Shown: positions 51,579-61,276, numbered from the stretch's first letter. The stretch: 64,000 bases of DNA from Pedococcus_A sp963730585 (GCA_963730585.1 CAVSSL010000011.1:496001-560000), one strand, 5' to 3'. Translations and numbers: made by a program. Notes: generated from the sequence alone by a model not told the origin.

Positions 51579-53153
51579 ATGGGCGACCTCGTGGACCGGC
51601 AGCAGCCGACGCTGGGGGACATGGGGGAGGAGGAGCGGCTGGCCGCCTTCGACCGGCTCCAGGAGCGGCTGCCCGAGGTGTGGCGCAGCATCGTCCGCGA
51701 GGACCCGGCCGAGTCGGTGGTCGTGGTGCCGTCCATGACACTGGACCTGGTCGTCGCCGACAGCGGGGCCTTGCTGCAGGCCCTGGAGGAACGCTTCCTC
51801 TTCCTGCTCCTCCTGCTGCGACAGCCCCGGCTGCGCATGGTCTACGTGACCTCGATGCCGATCGACCCGGCCATCGTCGAGTACTACCTGTCGCTGCTTC
51901 CCGGCGTCATCCCGAGCCATGCCCGGTCGCGTCTCGATCTCGTTTCGGTCGGCGACTCGTCGTCCGTGCCGCTCACCGACAAGCTGCTCGAGCGTCCCCG
52001 GCTGGTTGCCGAGATCGCGGCCATGGTGCCCGACCCGCTCCGCAGCCACCTCATCCCCTACACCAGCACCGAGCGTGAACGTGACCTCGCGCTGCTGCTC
52101 GGGATCCCCATGTATGCCGCGGACCCGCGCCACTTCGTGCTCGGGACCAAGACGGGCTGTCGACGGCTCTTCGCTGAGGCAGGGGTGAACCACCCGGCCG
52201 GGTTCGAGGACCTTCACAGCCTCGAGGACGTCGTGCGCTCCCTGGTGGACCTCCGCGCCATCCGGCCCGGGCTGGCCGAGGCCATGGTCAAGCTCAACGA
52301 GGGTGTCTCCGGCGGCGGCAACGCGCTGGTCGACCTCCGCAGGTTGCCCGCGGCCGGAGGACCGGGGGAGAGGGACCTCGTCCGCGACCGGGTGCTCGCC
52401 ATGGCACCCGAGGACCGGCGGGTCGAGGTGGCGACCTTCCTCGGCAGGCTGGCTCTCGGAGGTGGAGTCGTGGAGGAGCGACTGGCCGGCGAGGAGGTGC
52501 GCAGCCCCAGCGTCCAGCTGCGCATCACCCCGCTCGGTGAGCTCGAGGTGCTCTCCACCCACGACCAGGTCCTCGGCGGCCCGGCCGGCCAGTCCTACCT
52601 CGGCGCCCGGTTCCCGGCCGACCCCGCCTACGCGGCGGCCATCACCGACTCCGCTCGGCGGGTCGGCGACGTGCTGGTCGGCAAGGGCGTGTTGGGCCGC
52701 TTCGCCCTGGACTACGTCGTCGCGCGGCACGGCGACCGCTGGCAGGTGCACGCCATCGAGGTGAACCTGCGCAAGGGTGGCACGACCCACCCGTTCCTGA
52801 CGCTGCAGTTCCTGACCGGCGGGACCTACGAGGCCGACCTCGGGTGCTTTCTGACGCCCCGGGGCGAGCGGCGCCACCTCGTGGCCACCGACCACCTCGA
52901 GCACCCGCTGCTGCGCGGGTTGCGGGTCAGCGACGTCTTCGACCTCATCGCGCGGTCACGTCTCCACTTCGACCAGGGCACCCAGCAGGGCGTGGTCTTC
53001 CACATGATCAGCTGCATCACCGAGCTCGGCAGGGTGGGCATGACGGCGATCGGGGACACGCCCGCCGCCGCGCAGGCGCTCTACGACAGGGCCGAGCAGG
53101 CCCTGCTGGCCGAGGCGCGCGACGCGCTCACTCCCCGACCCGTCCGGCTCTGA
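51579..53153 (+). CDS. PGM1-type ATP-grasp peptide ligase-like protein
   Basis: 524 residues. The C-terminal half is an ATP-grasp domain: nucleotide-phase residues around GTKTGCRRLFAEAGVNHPAGF, KLNEGVSGGGNALVDL (about 237-252) and the metal-binding EVNLRKGGTTHPF (about 391). The N-terminal region, VVVPSMTLDLVVADSGALLQA, matches the PGM1 family, named for the pheganomycin peptide ligase. Such enzymes join a carboxylate to an amine using ATP. No precursor-peptide gene is nearby, so the product is unknown. It is divergent from ald. Confidence 0.82.
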   Translation: MGDLVDRQQPTLGDMGEEERLAAFDRLQERLPEVWRSIVREDPAESVVVVPSMTLDLVVADSGALLQALEERFLFLLLLLRQPRLRMVYVTSMPIDPAIVEYYLSLLPGVIPSHARSRLDLVSVGDSSSVPLTDKLLERPRLVAEIAAMVPDPLRSHLIPYTSTERERDLALLLGIPMYAADPRHFVLGTKTGCRRLFAEAGVNHPAGFEDLHSLEDVVRSLVDLRAIRPGLAEAMVKLNEGVSGGGNALVDLRRLPAAGGPGERDLVRDRVLAMAPEDRRVEVATFLGRLALGGGVVEERLAGEEVRSPSVQLRITPLGELEVLSTHDQVLGGPAGQSYLGARFPADPAYAAAITDSARRVGDVLVGKGVLGRFALDYVVARHGDRWQVHAIEVNLRKGGTTHPFLTLQFLTGGTYEADLGCFLTPRGERRHLVATDHLEHPLLRGLRVSDVFDLIARSRLHFDQGTQQGVVFHMISCITELGRVGMTAIGDTPAAAQALYDRAEQALLAEARDALTPRPVRL

Positions 53154-53166
53154 GCGTCAGCGGGGG

Positions 53167-53526
53167 TCAGGCGCAGCCGACGCAGGTGCGTGCGGTCGGC
53201 CGCGCCTCGAGCCGCTCGGGTGGGATCGGGCGTCCGCACCGTTCGCAGATGCCGTAGCGTCCCTCCTCGAGCCGGGCCAGTCCGGCGCGGACGTCGGCCA
53301 CGTGGCGCTCGGCCTGCTCGATCAGCGCCGCCAGCTGCGAGCGCTCGTAGGCGATCGTGGCGCCCTCGGGGTCGTGCTCGTCGTCGGCGTTGGAGTCCAG
53401 CGAAGCGGCCACGACGCCGTCGAAGTCTCGCCGCAGGGCCTCCAGCCGCGCCGTCGTCTCGGCGAGCTCGCCCTCAAGGAGCGCGGAGGCCTCGGCGACG
53501 CCCGCGGCGCCCGACTCAGCTGTCAC
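53167..53526 (-). CDS. DksA/TraR zinc-finger protein
   Basis: 119 residues. A coiled-coil helical hairpin (about 10-80) is followed by a zinc finger (CERCG near residue 95 and CVGCA at the end) of the DksA/TraR type. These small proteins bind in or near the RNA polymerase secondary channel in some cases, while actinobacterial relatives (RbpA-independent) are less well understood. GTG 53526 overlaps the ArfB gene end by 11 bases. Confidence 0.88.
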   Translation of the reverse strand: MTAESGAAGVAEASALLEGELAETTARLEALRRDFDGVVAASLDSNADDEHDPEGATIAYERSQLAALIEQAERHVADVRAGLARLEEGRYGICERCGRPIPPERLEARPTARTCVGCA

Positions 53527-53974
53527 CGTCGACCCGCCCCCTGGTGGACTTCACCTGTCCGCGGCGGCGCTTGCTGTCGAGGCGTCGTTGCTGCGACCCA
53601 CGGGTCGGCCGGGTCGGGCGCCGAGGTGGCGGTGGCGGCGCCAGCGCTTCGCGGAGCAGAGCCGCAAGGCGTTCCCGCGCGGCGGCGCGGTTGCGCAGCT
53701 GGGAGCGGTGCTCCGAGGCAGCGATCGCGACGTGGCCGTCGACCAGCCTGCCGGCCAGCCCCTTCTCGAGACGGCTGCGCTGGACAGCGGTGAACGCGGT
53801 CGAGGCACCGACGTCGAAGACGAGCTCGACACGGCTGTCGGTGGTGTTGACGCCTTGGCCACCGGGTCCGGTGGAGCGGCTGAACCGCTCGACCAGCTCG
53901 TGGGCGGGGATGACGAGGCCCTGCGGCAGCCCGGGGCCGGGCGGCAGGCGCAGGTCGTCACCGGGGTCGCTCAC
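53516..53974 (-). CDS. arfB: Alternative ribosome-rescue peptidyl-tRNA hydrolase
   Basis: 152 residues. The class-I release-factor catalytic motif GGQ occurs in STGPGGQGVNTTDSRVEL (about residue 36), without codon-recognition domains, and the C-terminal tail is Lys/Arg-rich (about 120-145), which enters the empty mRNA channel. It frees peptides from stalled ribosomes. GTG 53974 fits a leaderless start with GACAAT six bases upstream; the longer open frame is rejected because it runs through the TetR gene region. Confidence 0.9.
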   Translation of the reverse strand: MSDPGDDLRLPPGPGLPQGLVIPAHELVERFSRSTGPGGQGVNTTDSRVELVFDVGASTAFTAVQRSRLEKGLAGRLVDGHVAIAASEHRSQLRNRAAARERLAALLREALAPPPPPRRPTRPTRGSQQRRLDSKRRRGQVKSTRGRVDGDS

Positions 53975-54094
53975 CAGGCCATTGTCGCGTACGTCACGTC
54001 CACGGGCTTTCGGAAACCGGCCACGGCGACACCGGTGGCGTCGGTACTTTTCGGCGGCCATGTCGTACGCCGTACAGAACCGGGGAGGGGCACC

Positions 54095-54742
54095 GTGCCG
54101 AAGCGCACCGGCCTGACCGAGGACTCCATCGCGGAGAGCGCCCTCGCCATGGTCGACGAGGAGGGCGTCGAAGGGCTCAGCATGCGCAAGCTGGCCGCGA
54201 CCCTGGACGTGTCGGTCATGACGCTCTACTCCTACTTCACCGACCGTGCGGCCCTGCTCGACGCGGTGACCCAGCTGGTCTACTCCGAGATCGACCTGCC
54301 GACCCGGGGTGCCGGGCCGCGGGCCGAGCTCCGCGAGCTCATGCACGCGGTCCGGCGCGTCCTGCACGCCCACCCGCGGGCGCTGGTGCTCGTCACGCAG
54401 TACCCACCCCGGACGGTGGAGGCCCTGGCCTTCGTCGACGCCGGCTACCGCGCCGTGCTCGACGCCGGGGTCAGCCCGCTGGACGCGGCCCGGTGCTACC
54501 GGGCGCTGGCCGCGTACTCCATCGGCACCGCCACGATCGAGAGCACGGGCTACTTCGCACGCCCGGAGCCCGCGTCAAGACCGGACCCGGTCTCCGCTGC
54601 TGCCGCCACGGCCCTCGCCCGAGCCCGGCCGGCCGTCGCGGCCGTGAGCCCGTTGCTCGCAGACCTCGACGACGACGAGGAGTTCGACTACGGGCTCGAC
54701 CTCACCCTCGACGGCTTCCTCCAGCGGCACAACCAGACCTGA
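54095..54742 (+). CDS. TetR family transcriptional regulator
   Basis: 215 residues. The N-terminal HTH is visible as VEGLSMRKLAATLDVSVMTLYSYFTDRAALLDAV (about 25-60), followed by a TetR_C ligand-binding domain. GTG 54095 follows GGGGAGGGG. A small palindrome GTACG-C-CGTAC (54065-54075) lies just upstream and may be its operator. It lies 31 bases before the ABC transporter genes and probably represses them. Confidence 0.92.
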   Translation: MPKRTGLTEDSIAESALAMVDEEGVEGLSMRKLAATLDVSVMTLYSYFTDRAALLDAVTQLVYSEIDLPTRGAGPRAELRELMHAVRRVLHAHPRALVLVTQYPPRTVEALAFVDAGYRAVLDAGVSPLDAARCYRALAAYSIGTATIESTGYFARPEPASRPDPVSAAAATALARARPAVAAVSPLLADLDDDEEFDYGLDLTLDGFLQRHNQT

Positions 54743-54773
54743 ACCACACACCACGAGAAGGAAGACAGACCAG

Positions 54774-55544
54774 ATGACCGACACCACCCTCGCACCGGGA
54801 CAGGCCCGGACCGAGGAGCCCACCGCCGCGGCCCGCGTGCTCCGGGCCCACAAGGCCTACGGCGCCGACGACGCGCGCGTCGTGGCCCTCGACGACGTGA
54901 CGATCGACTTCGCCGCCGGGGCCTTCACCGCCATCATGGGCCCGTCCGGCTCCGGCAAGTCGACGCTGATGCACTGCCTCGCCGGCCTCGACACGCTCAC
55001 CTCGGGCCAGGCCTTCATCGGTGGCACCGACCTGGCCGCGCTGTCGGACCGCGATCGGACGCTGCTGCGCCGTGACCGCCTCGGTTTCGTCTTCCAGGCC
55101 TTCAACCTGATCCCGACGCTCACGGCCCTCGAGAACATCACCCTGCCCGCCGACCTCGCCGGACGGACCGTGGACCGTGAGTGGCTCGACCACATCGTCG
55201 GGACGCTGCGGCTCGGCGACCGCCTCGGTCACCGCCCCAGCCAGCTCTCGGGAGGCCAGCAGCAGCGCGTGGCCGTGGCCCGTGCCCTGGTGTCGCGGCC
55301 GGAGGTGGTCTTCGGGGACGAGCCCACCGGCGCGCTCGACTCGCGAACCGGCACCGAGCTGCTGACCTTCCTGCGCTCGGCTGTCGCAGACCTGGGTCAG
55401 ACGGTGGTCATGGTGACGCACGACCCCGCGGCCGCGGCATACGCCGACCGAGTGGTGTTCCTCGCCGACGGTGCGGTGGTCGACGAGATGCACGCCCCCA
55501 CGCGCGAGGCCGTGCTCGAGACCATGAAGCGGCTGGGTGACTGA
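54774..55544 (+). CDS. MacB/LolD-type ABC ATPase
   Basis: 256 residues. Walker A GPSGSGKST (about 55), signature LSGGQQQR (about 157), Walker B VVFGDEPTGALD (about 178) and MVTHD. Such ATPases power FtsX-fold mechanotransporters. AAGGAAGAC precedes ATG 54774. The FtsX-fold permease starts three bases after its stop. Confidence 0.95.
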   Translation: MTDTTLAPGQARTEEPTAAARVLRAHKAYGADDARVVALDDVTIDFAAGAFTAIMGPSGSGKSTLMHCLAGLDTLTSGQAFIGGTDLAALSDRDRTLLRRDRLGFVFQAFNLIPTLTALENITLPADLAGRTVDREWLDHIVGTLRLGDRLGHRPSQLSGGQQQRVAVARALVSRPEVVFGDEPTGALDSRTGTELLTFLRSAVADLGQTVVMVTHDPAAAAYADRVVFLADGAVVDEMHAPTREAVLETMKRLGD

Positions 55545-55547
55545 CGC

Positions 55548-58073
55548 GTGGTCAAGCACTCCCTGCGGACGCTGCTGGCCCATCGCCTGCGTCTGTTCCT
55601 CACCGTCACGGCCGTCACCGTCGGGGTCGCCTTCGTGGCCGGCACCTTCGTGCTCTCCGACACCATGGGCAAGGCCTTCGACGAGCTCTACTCCGGGCTG
55701 ACCAAGGGCACCGACGTCGCCGTGCGGGCCAAGGCCTCCTACAGCGACATCACCACCCAGGGCCAGGTCCGCCCCCTCGACGACTCCCTCGTGGAGACCG
55801 TGCGGCAGGTGCCGGGTGTCGCCGTGGCAGAGGGGTCGGTGACCGGCTTCGCCCTGGTGCTGGACAAGAGCGGTGAGCCCATCCTGCCCGGCGGCGCCCC
55901 CACCCTCGGCGCCAGCACCAACGCGGACCCCCGCCTCCAGGGCGACTTCACGTACCGGTCCGGTCGCGCCCCCCACGGCGCGGGTGAGGTGGCCCTCGAC
56001 GCGGGCAGCGCGGCCAAGGCGGGCTACCGGGTCGGGGACGAGGTGCGCATCGTCTTCCAGGGCAGCACCCGCGAGTTCACCGTCACCGGGATCACCGGGT
56101 TCGGCGAGACCGACAGCCTCGCGGGCGCCACCCTGGCCTCCTTCGACCTGACCACCGCCCAGGAGGTGCTCGACAAGTCCGGCAAGGTCGACCAGGTCGC
56201 CGCCGCGGCGGTGGGCGGGGTGGACGCCGACGACCTCCGCGCGAGGGTGGCCGCTGCCCTCCCCGCCGGGGCAGAGGCCCTGACCGGCCGTGAGCTGGCC
56301 GACGAGGGTTCCACCGCGGTGCGCGACGGCCTGAAGCTGTTCACCAACATCCTGCTGGTCTTCGCCGCGGTCTCGCTGCTCGTCGGCTCCTTCGTCATCT
56401 GGAACACCTTCAACGTCCTCGTCGCCCAGCGGCGCCGCGAAGTGGCTCTGCTGAGGGCGGTGGGCGCCACCCGGCGACAGGTGCTGGGAGGCATCGTCCT
56501 CGAGGCGCTGGTCATCGGCCTCGTCTCGGCGGGTCTCGGCCTGGCCGCCGGCGTCGGCCTCGCGTCGGGCATCCGATCCCTCCTCTCCGTCGTCGGGATA
56601 GACCTGCCCACCACGTCCGCTGCCGTGGAGCCGCGCAGCGTCATCGCGTCCGTCCTCGTGGGCGTGGTCGTGACGGTGGCGGCGGCGGTCGCGCCCGGGC
56701 TGTCTGCGACCCGGGTCGCGCCGGTCGAGGCGCTGCGTGACGCGCTGCCGACGGGCACCGGCATCGGGCGCAGGCGGACCATCGTCGGCGCGGCGCTGCT
56801 CGTGCTGGGTCTGGCGGGGCTCGTCGTGTGCGCGGTGGTGGGCGGACAGCCCATCGCGACCGGTGCCAGCACCCTCGTGGCCTTCGCCGGCCTCGTCGTC
56901 GCGGGCCCGCTGCTGGCACGCGGGGTGGCGCGCGTCGCCGACCGCGGCCGTCCGGGGGGCGGCTGGAAGATGGCCAGCCGCAACGTCGCCCGGTCGCCGC
57001 AGCGCGCGGCAGCGACCGCCCTCGCCCTGACGATCGGGCTCACCGTCGTCAGCGCGGTGGCGGTGACGGCCGCCTCCACCAAGGCGTCCCTCGGTGACAT
57101 CGTCAACGCCGGCAACCGGGCGGACCTCATCCTCAAGGCCGCCGGGCAGGGGAGCGGGGTCAGCCCGGCCGTGGCAGAGGTCCTGCGCGGCCTCGACGAG
57201 GTCGACTCCGTCGTGGAGATGCGCTACTCCGGCGTGCGTGTGCAGGGCAGCCCGACGTTCGTCGCGGGCCTGCAGGTCACCAACCTCGACGACGTGGCCG
57301 ACCTCGGTGTACGCGACGGCCACATCGGCGACTTCCGTTCCGGCACCATGCTGCTCGGCACCAAGCAGGCCGACGCGCTGGGGCTCGAGCCGGGCGACAG
57401 GGTGACGGTGACGTTCCCCGAGACCGGAGACGTCGCGCTCACCGTGGCCGCGACGTTCGAACGTGACGCGATCATCGGGTCCGGGTACGTCGTGTCCCTC
57501 GAGGACTTCGCCGCCAACGTCACCTCGACGCTCGACCAGGCGGTGCTCGTCACGGCTGCCGACGGGGCCACCTCCTCGGTGAAGGGTGTCGTCAAGAGGG
57601 CGCTGGCCGACTACCCGAACGTCGTCGTGAGCGACCCCGCGGAGCTCACGAAGTCGGCCCAGGGAGACATCGACAAGATGCTGGGCCTGGTGACCGCGCT
57701 GCTGCTGCTCGCCGTCATCGTCGCCATCCTCGGCATCGTCAACACCTTGGTGCTGTCGGTTGTCGAACGCACCCGTGAGCTCGGGCTCATGCGGGCCGTC
57801 GGCGCCACGCGCGCCCAGGTCCGCGGCGTGGTGCGACGGGAGTCGGTGCTGATGTCGCTGCTGGGTGCGGTCGCTGGTGTCACGCTCGGCACCGTCGCGG
57901 GCCTGGCACTGAGCCGCTCGCTCCAGGACTCCGGGGTCAGCACGGTGCGTGTGCCGCTGGCGACGCTGGCGGCCTACATGCTCGTCGCCGCGGTGGTCGG
58001 CGTGCTCGCCGCGATCGGGCCAGCCCGGCGTGCGAGCAAGGTGGACGTCCTGCGGGCCATCAGCGTCGAGTAG
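55548..58073 (+). CDS. FtsX-fold ABC transporter permease
   Basis: 841 residues. A transmembrane helix near 15-35 is followed by a large extracytoplasmic domain and three more helices (about 265-400). A second FtsX module (about 425-841) repeats the layout, ending with the VGATRAQVRGVVRRESVLMSLLG loop. Fused double FtsX proteins are common in actinobacteria, exporting peptides, lipids or antibiotics. GTG 55548 overlaps nothing but is close to the ATPase stop. The cluster ends at a strong hairpin. Confidence 0.93.
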   Translation: MVKHSLRTLLAHRLRLFLTVTAVTVGVAFVAGTFVLSDTMGKAFDELYSGLTKGTDVAVRAKASYSDITTQGQVRPLDDSLVETVRQVPGVAVAEGSVTGFALVLDKSGEPILPGGAPTLGASTNADPRLQGDFTYRSGRAPHGAGEVALDAGSAAKAGYRVGDEVRIVFQGSTREFTVTGITGFGETDSLAGATLASFDLTTAQEVLDKSGKVDQVAAAAVGGVDADDLRARVAAALPAGAEALTGRELADEGSTAVRDGLKLFTNILLVFAAVSLLVGSFVIWNTFNVLVAQRRREVALLRAVGATRRQVLGGIVLEALVIGLVSAGLGLAAGVGLASGIRSLLSVVGIDLPTTSAAVEPRSVIASVLVGVVVTVAAAVAPGLSATRVAPVEALRDALPTGTGIGRRRTIVGAALLVLGLAGLVVCAVVGGQPIATGASTLVAFAGLVVAGPLLARGVARVADRGRPGGGWKMASRNVARSPQRAAATALALTIGLTVVSAVAVTAASTKASLGDIVNAGNRADLILKAAGQGSGVSPAVAEVLRGLDEVDSVVEMRYSGVRVQGSPTFVAGLQVTNLDDVADLGVRDGHIGDFRSGTMLLGTKQADALGLEPGDRVTVTFPETGDVALTVAATFERDAIIGSGYVVSLEDFAANVTSTLDQAVLVTAADGATSSVKGVVKRALADYPNVVVSDPAELTKSAQGDIDKMLGLVTALLLLAVIVAILGIVNTLVLSVVERTRELGLMRAVGATRAQVRGVVRRESVLMSLLGAVAGVTLGTVAGLALSRSLQDSGVSTVRVPLATLAAYMLVAAVVGVLAAIGPARRASKVDVLRAISVE

Positions 58074-58089
58074 CCGTTTCGGCCGCCTC

Positions 58090-58139
58090 CGGCGGTGGGG
58101 GTTCACCGACCGCAGGGGGCCGGTGAACCCCCACCGCCG
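58090..58139 (+). terminator. Hairpin terminator after the FtsX gene
   Basis: CGGCGGTGGGGGTTCACCG (58090-58108) and CGGTGAACCCCCACCGCCG (58121-58139) are perfect 19-base arms around a 12-base loop. It closes the TetR-ABC-FtsX unit. Confidence 0.88.
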
Positions 58140-58222
58140 TGCACGACGACAGAAGTTGCCACGCGGCATACCGACGCCGCATCTTCCCAACAGGCCCCCC
58201 GGGGGTGCATCATGCGGCCCAC

Positions 58223-58241
58223 GTGCCCTCGATCAGGGCAC
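58223..58241. promoter_or_regulatory. Inverted repeat upstream of the metalloprotease gene
   Basis: GTGCCCT (58223-58229), CGATC, AGGGCAC (58235-58241). It lies 47-65 bases before the protease ATG and could be an operator or leader hairpin. Confidence 0.4.
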
Positions 58242-58287
58242 GGGTTCCTCCGACAAGGGAGTCGGGGGGCAACAGTGAGGGAGAAGC

Positions 58288-61122
58288 ATGACTCAACGCA
58301 GGATCGCAAGGTCGCGCAGAGTCGCCGCGGCGGTCGTACCCACGATCGCCATGGTGGCCGCTGGGGTCGCGACGGCAGGGGCGAGCGGTACCGCCACAGC
58401 AGCGGGGAGCGCAGGATCGTCGGCCACAGCCGGGTCCGACTACTACATCAACTACGTCCAGCCCCGAGCGGAGAAGGCGTTCGGCACCGACGTCAAGGTC
58501 ACCCAAGGCAAGAAGGCGGCGCAGCAGCGCGAGGACGCCGTCGCCCGGGCGATGAAGGTCGACCGGAAGTACGCGAAGGGCAACCCCGTCGCGGCCCGCC
58601 AGCTCGCCAAGCTGGAGGCGAAGGCGATCAAGGACGGCACGAGCCCGAAGGCCATCAAGAGCCAGTACAAGGGCGCGAAGGCCACCCAGGAGGCCAAGCT
58701 CCTCACGATCCTCGTGGAGTTCAACGAGGCCGCCAACGACGACTTCACCGACTCCTACGTCCCCACCTCGTTCGGCGCCACCGACTGCAAGCCGGGCAAC
58801 GTCCAGAACGGCCCGCTGCACAACACGATCGAGAACCCGGCGAAGGGCACGCACCTCGACAACAACTCGATGTGGGTGCCGGACTTCTCCTCCGCGCACT
58901 ACAACAAGATGCTCTTCACCAAGGAGGGCATCACCGAGCGGGTCCGCACCGACCTGAAGGGTCCCGACGGCCAGCCCGGCTTCGACATCTCCGGCTACAC
59001 GATGCGGAACATGTACGAGGAGATGTCGCACGGCGCCTACACCGTCCACGGGTCGGCGACTCCGTGGGTGAAGGTCAACCACTCCGAGGCCTACTACGGG
59101 GCCACCGTGTGCCACAAGAACGACGCGGGCGTCTACGAGGCCGGCCCGATGCAGGACATGCAGGGTCACCCCGACAACCCGCTCGGCCCCGGCCAGCTGC
59201 CGATCGACGCGGTCGCGGCGCTCGCCAAGGCGCAGCCGAACTTCCCCTGGGCCGACTACGACGTCGAGGACCAGGGCGACGTCGACGGTGACAACAACTA
59301 CAACGAGCCCGACGGCGTCATCGACCACGTCGTGCTCGTCCACGCCGGGGCCGACAAGTCCGGTGGTGGCGGCGACCAGGGCACCTACGCCATCTGGGCC
59401 CACTCCTCGGCCGTGGCCGGTGGCGCGCCGATTCCCAACACCAACCTGAAGCTGTCGAACTACATCGTGCAGCCCGAGGACTCCGGGGTCGGCGTCTTCG
59501 CGCACGAGTACGGCCACGACCTCGGTCTCCCGGACCTCTACGACACCTCCGGGGCCGCGGACTCCGACGTCGACTTCTGGGACCTCATGAGCTCCGGCTC
59601 GCACTCCGGCCCCATCTTCCAGTCGATGCCGACACACATGGGCCTGTGGGACAAGTGGGTCCTCGGCTGGGCCGACCCGGTCCAGATCAAGCCCGGCACC
59701 GACACCAGGTCGGTCCAGGTCGGCCAGAGCTCTCGGCCGCTGAAGGGCACGGCTGACGGCGTCAAGGTCAACCTGCCGAACAAGGTCGTCACCATCGCCA
59801 CGCCGCACAGCGGCAGCAAGATGTGGTACTCCAGCGCGGACCAGTCATGGGCCAAGAACACCCTCACGCGGGATGTCTCGGTTCCGGCCGGCTCCACCGA
59901 CGCCAAGTTCTGGATGTGGAACAACTTCCACATCGAGGAGGACTGGGACTACGGCTTCGTCGAGGTCTCGACCGACGGCGGTACGACGTGGACCGAGCGC
60001 AAGGTCTACAACGAGGCCGGTGCCGAGGTCTCCACTCCTGACGGCTACGCGGACCCCAACGGCCGCATGAAGGACTACGGCGGCAAGAAGTACGGCCTCA
60101 CCGGTGCCACCGACGGCTGGCAGCACCACTACGTCGACCTCAGCAGCTTCGCCGGGCAGAACGTCAAGGTCCGTCTGCTGTACTCGACAGACGCCGGGTT
60201 CGAGGACACCGGCTGGCTGGTCGACGACCTCGCTCTCACCAACGGATCCACGACGGTGTGGAGCGACGACGCCGAGACCAACAACGGCTGGACGCCGGCG
60301 GTCGGCACCTGGGTCGACACCTCAGGCACCGGTTGGGTGCTCGACACGGGCACGTCGAGCAAGGCGCAGTACTACCTCGTGGAGTGGCGCAACTTCGACG
60401 GCTTCGACAAGGGCCTGCAGTACGCCTACGACACGACCTACCAGGCCGCTGACGGCTCGTGGAAGGTCGAGAAGATCAAGTACAACGCCCCGGGCGCACT
60501 CGTCTGGTACCGGGACACCGCGCTGGGCAACGTCAACCACGTCACGGCCGGCCTCACCTCGCTGCCGAGCGGTGGCGCCAAGGGTGGTCTGCTCATCGTG
60601 GACAGCCACTTCGACCCGCTGCGCCGCACCGGCGCTGCGGCAGCGCTCGACACGTCGACGCTGAAGAACCTGCCCTCACGCCCGCAGTCCTCGAACGCCG
60701 CGTTCGGCCTCCAGCCGACCTACGCGTTCAAGGAGTGCGTGACCAACGCGGACCTGACGGTGGAGGAGTGCAACACCCACGGCCCGCAGGCCCCGGTGAG
60801 CACCTTCACCGACAACAAGGGCTGGGTACCGGGCCTCGAGTTCCGCAACGGCGGTTTCTTCTGGCGCGACGCCGACGCTTCGGTGGTCGTCCCGTCGCGG
60901 GGCAACGCGCCCTACACCACGAGGATCGTCAACCCTGACGGCAGCCCGGCAACCGGCGTCTACGGCTTGGACTTCGGCTTCACGGTCACCGGCACCGGCA
61001 ACCCGGCCGACTCGGGCGTGGGCTACGGCACGGTCGTGAAGGTCGTCAAGCCGATGTTCGGCAACCAGGCGGCTCAGATCGAGATCACGCCGCCCACAGC
61101 CGTGAGCCAGGCTCGCGCCTGA
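58288..61122 (+). CDS. Immune inhibitor A-type M6 metalloprotease, secreted
   Basis: 944 residues. An N-terminal signal peptide (about 1-40, ending AGASGTATAAG) is followed by a propeptide (about 45-140) and the M6 peptidase domain. The zinc motif HEYGHDLGLPD is at about residue 405. VAM-like beta domains follow (about 540-690). Immune inhibitor A family enzymes are secreted and degrade proteins, including host antibacterial peptides in Bacillus. GAGGGAGAAGC precedes ATG 58288. No anchoring motif is seen, so it is probably released. Confidence 0.94.
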   Translation: MTQRRIARSRRVAAAVVPTIAMVAAGVATAGASGTATAAGSAGSSATAGSDYYINYVQPRAEKAFGTDVKVTQGKKAAQQREDAVARAMKVDRKYAKGNPVAARQLAKLEAKAIKDGTSPKAIKSQYKGAKATQEAKLLTILVEFNEAANDDFTDSYVPTSFGATDCKPGNVQNGPLHNTIENPAKGTHLDNNSMWVPDFSSAHYNKMLFTKEGITERVRTDLKGPDGQPGFDISGYTMRNMYEEMSHGAYTVHGSATPWVKVNHSEAYYGATVCHKNDAGVYEAGPMQDMQGHPDNPLGPGQLPIDAVAALAKAQPNFPWADYDVEDQGDVDGDNNYNEPDGVIDHVVLVHAGADKSGGGGDQGTYAIWAHSSAVAGGAPIPNTNLKLSNYIVQPEDSGVGVFAHEYGHDLGLPDLYDTSGAADSDVDFWDLMSSGSHSGPIFQSMPTHMGLWDKWVLGWADPVQIKPGTDTRSVQVGQSSRPLKGTADGVKVNLPNKVVTIATPHSGSKMWYSSADQSWAKNTLTRDVSVPAGSTDAKFWMWNNFHIEEDWDYGFVEVSTDGGTTWTERKVYNEAGAEVSTPDGYADPNGRMKDYGGKKYGLTGATDGWQHHYVDLSSFAGQNVKVRLLYSTDAGFEDTGWLVDDLALTNGSTTVWSDDAETNNGWTPAVGTWVDTSGTGWVLDTGTSSKAQYYLVEWRNFDGFDKGLQYAYDTTYQAADGSWKVEKIKYNAPGALVWYRDTALGNVNHVTAGLTSLPSGGAKGGLLIVDSHFDPLRRTGAAAALDTSTLKNLPSRPQSSNAAFGLQPTYAFKECVTNADLTVEECNTHGPQAPVSTFTDNKGWVPGLEFRNGGFFWRDADASVVVPSRGNAPYTTRIVNPDGSPATGVYGLDFGFTVTGTGNPADSGVGYGTVVKVVKPMFGNQAAQIEITPPTAVSQARA

Positions 61123-61134
61123 CTGACACCACAG

Positions 61135-61163
61135 CAGTACCAGCACCACCGCAGTACCAGCAG
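61135..61163. repeat. Duplicated CAGTACCAGCA after the metalloprotease
   Basis: The 11-mer CAGTACCAGCA occurs twice at 18-base spacing (61135-61145 and 61153-61163), just before the terminator hairpin. Confidence 0.7.
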
Positions 61164-61167
61164 CACA

Positions 61168-61201
61168 GAGGCGCCGGTCCCCACCAGGGGGCCGGCGCCT
61201 C
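61168..61201 (+). terminator. Hairpin terminator after the metalloprotease gene
   Basis: GAGGCGCCGG-TCCCC, loop ACCA, GGGGG-CCGGCGCCTC. Arms of about 14-15 paired bases, with one mismatch-like T/G pair. Confidence 0.85.
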
Positions 61202-61276
61202 GCCGTTGGAGACCACACCAAGCGGTATGCCGCTGGGCTGCCCGTCGCCGGTTTCGGGGGCGGGCCTTCTGCGTGC

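Noticed and set aside
54702..58190. 1162-codon minus-strand open frame
   Set aside because: Antisense to the ABC/FtsX genes, built of His/Gly/Arg/Asp repeats typical of reverse-strand reading.
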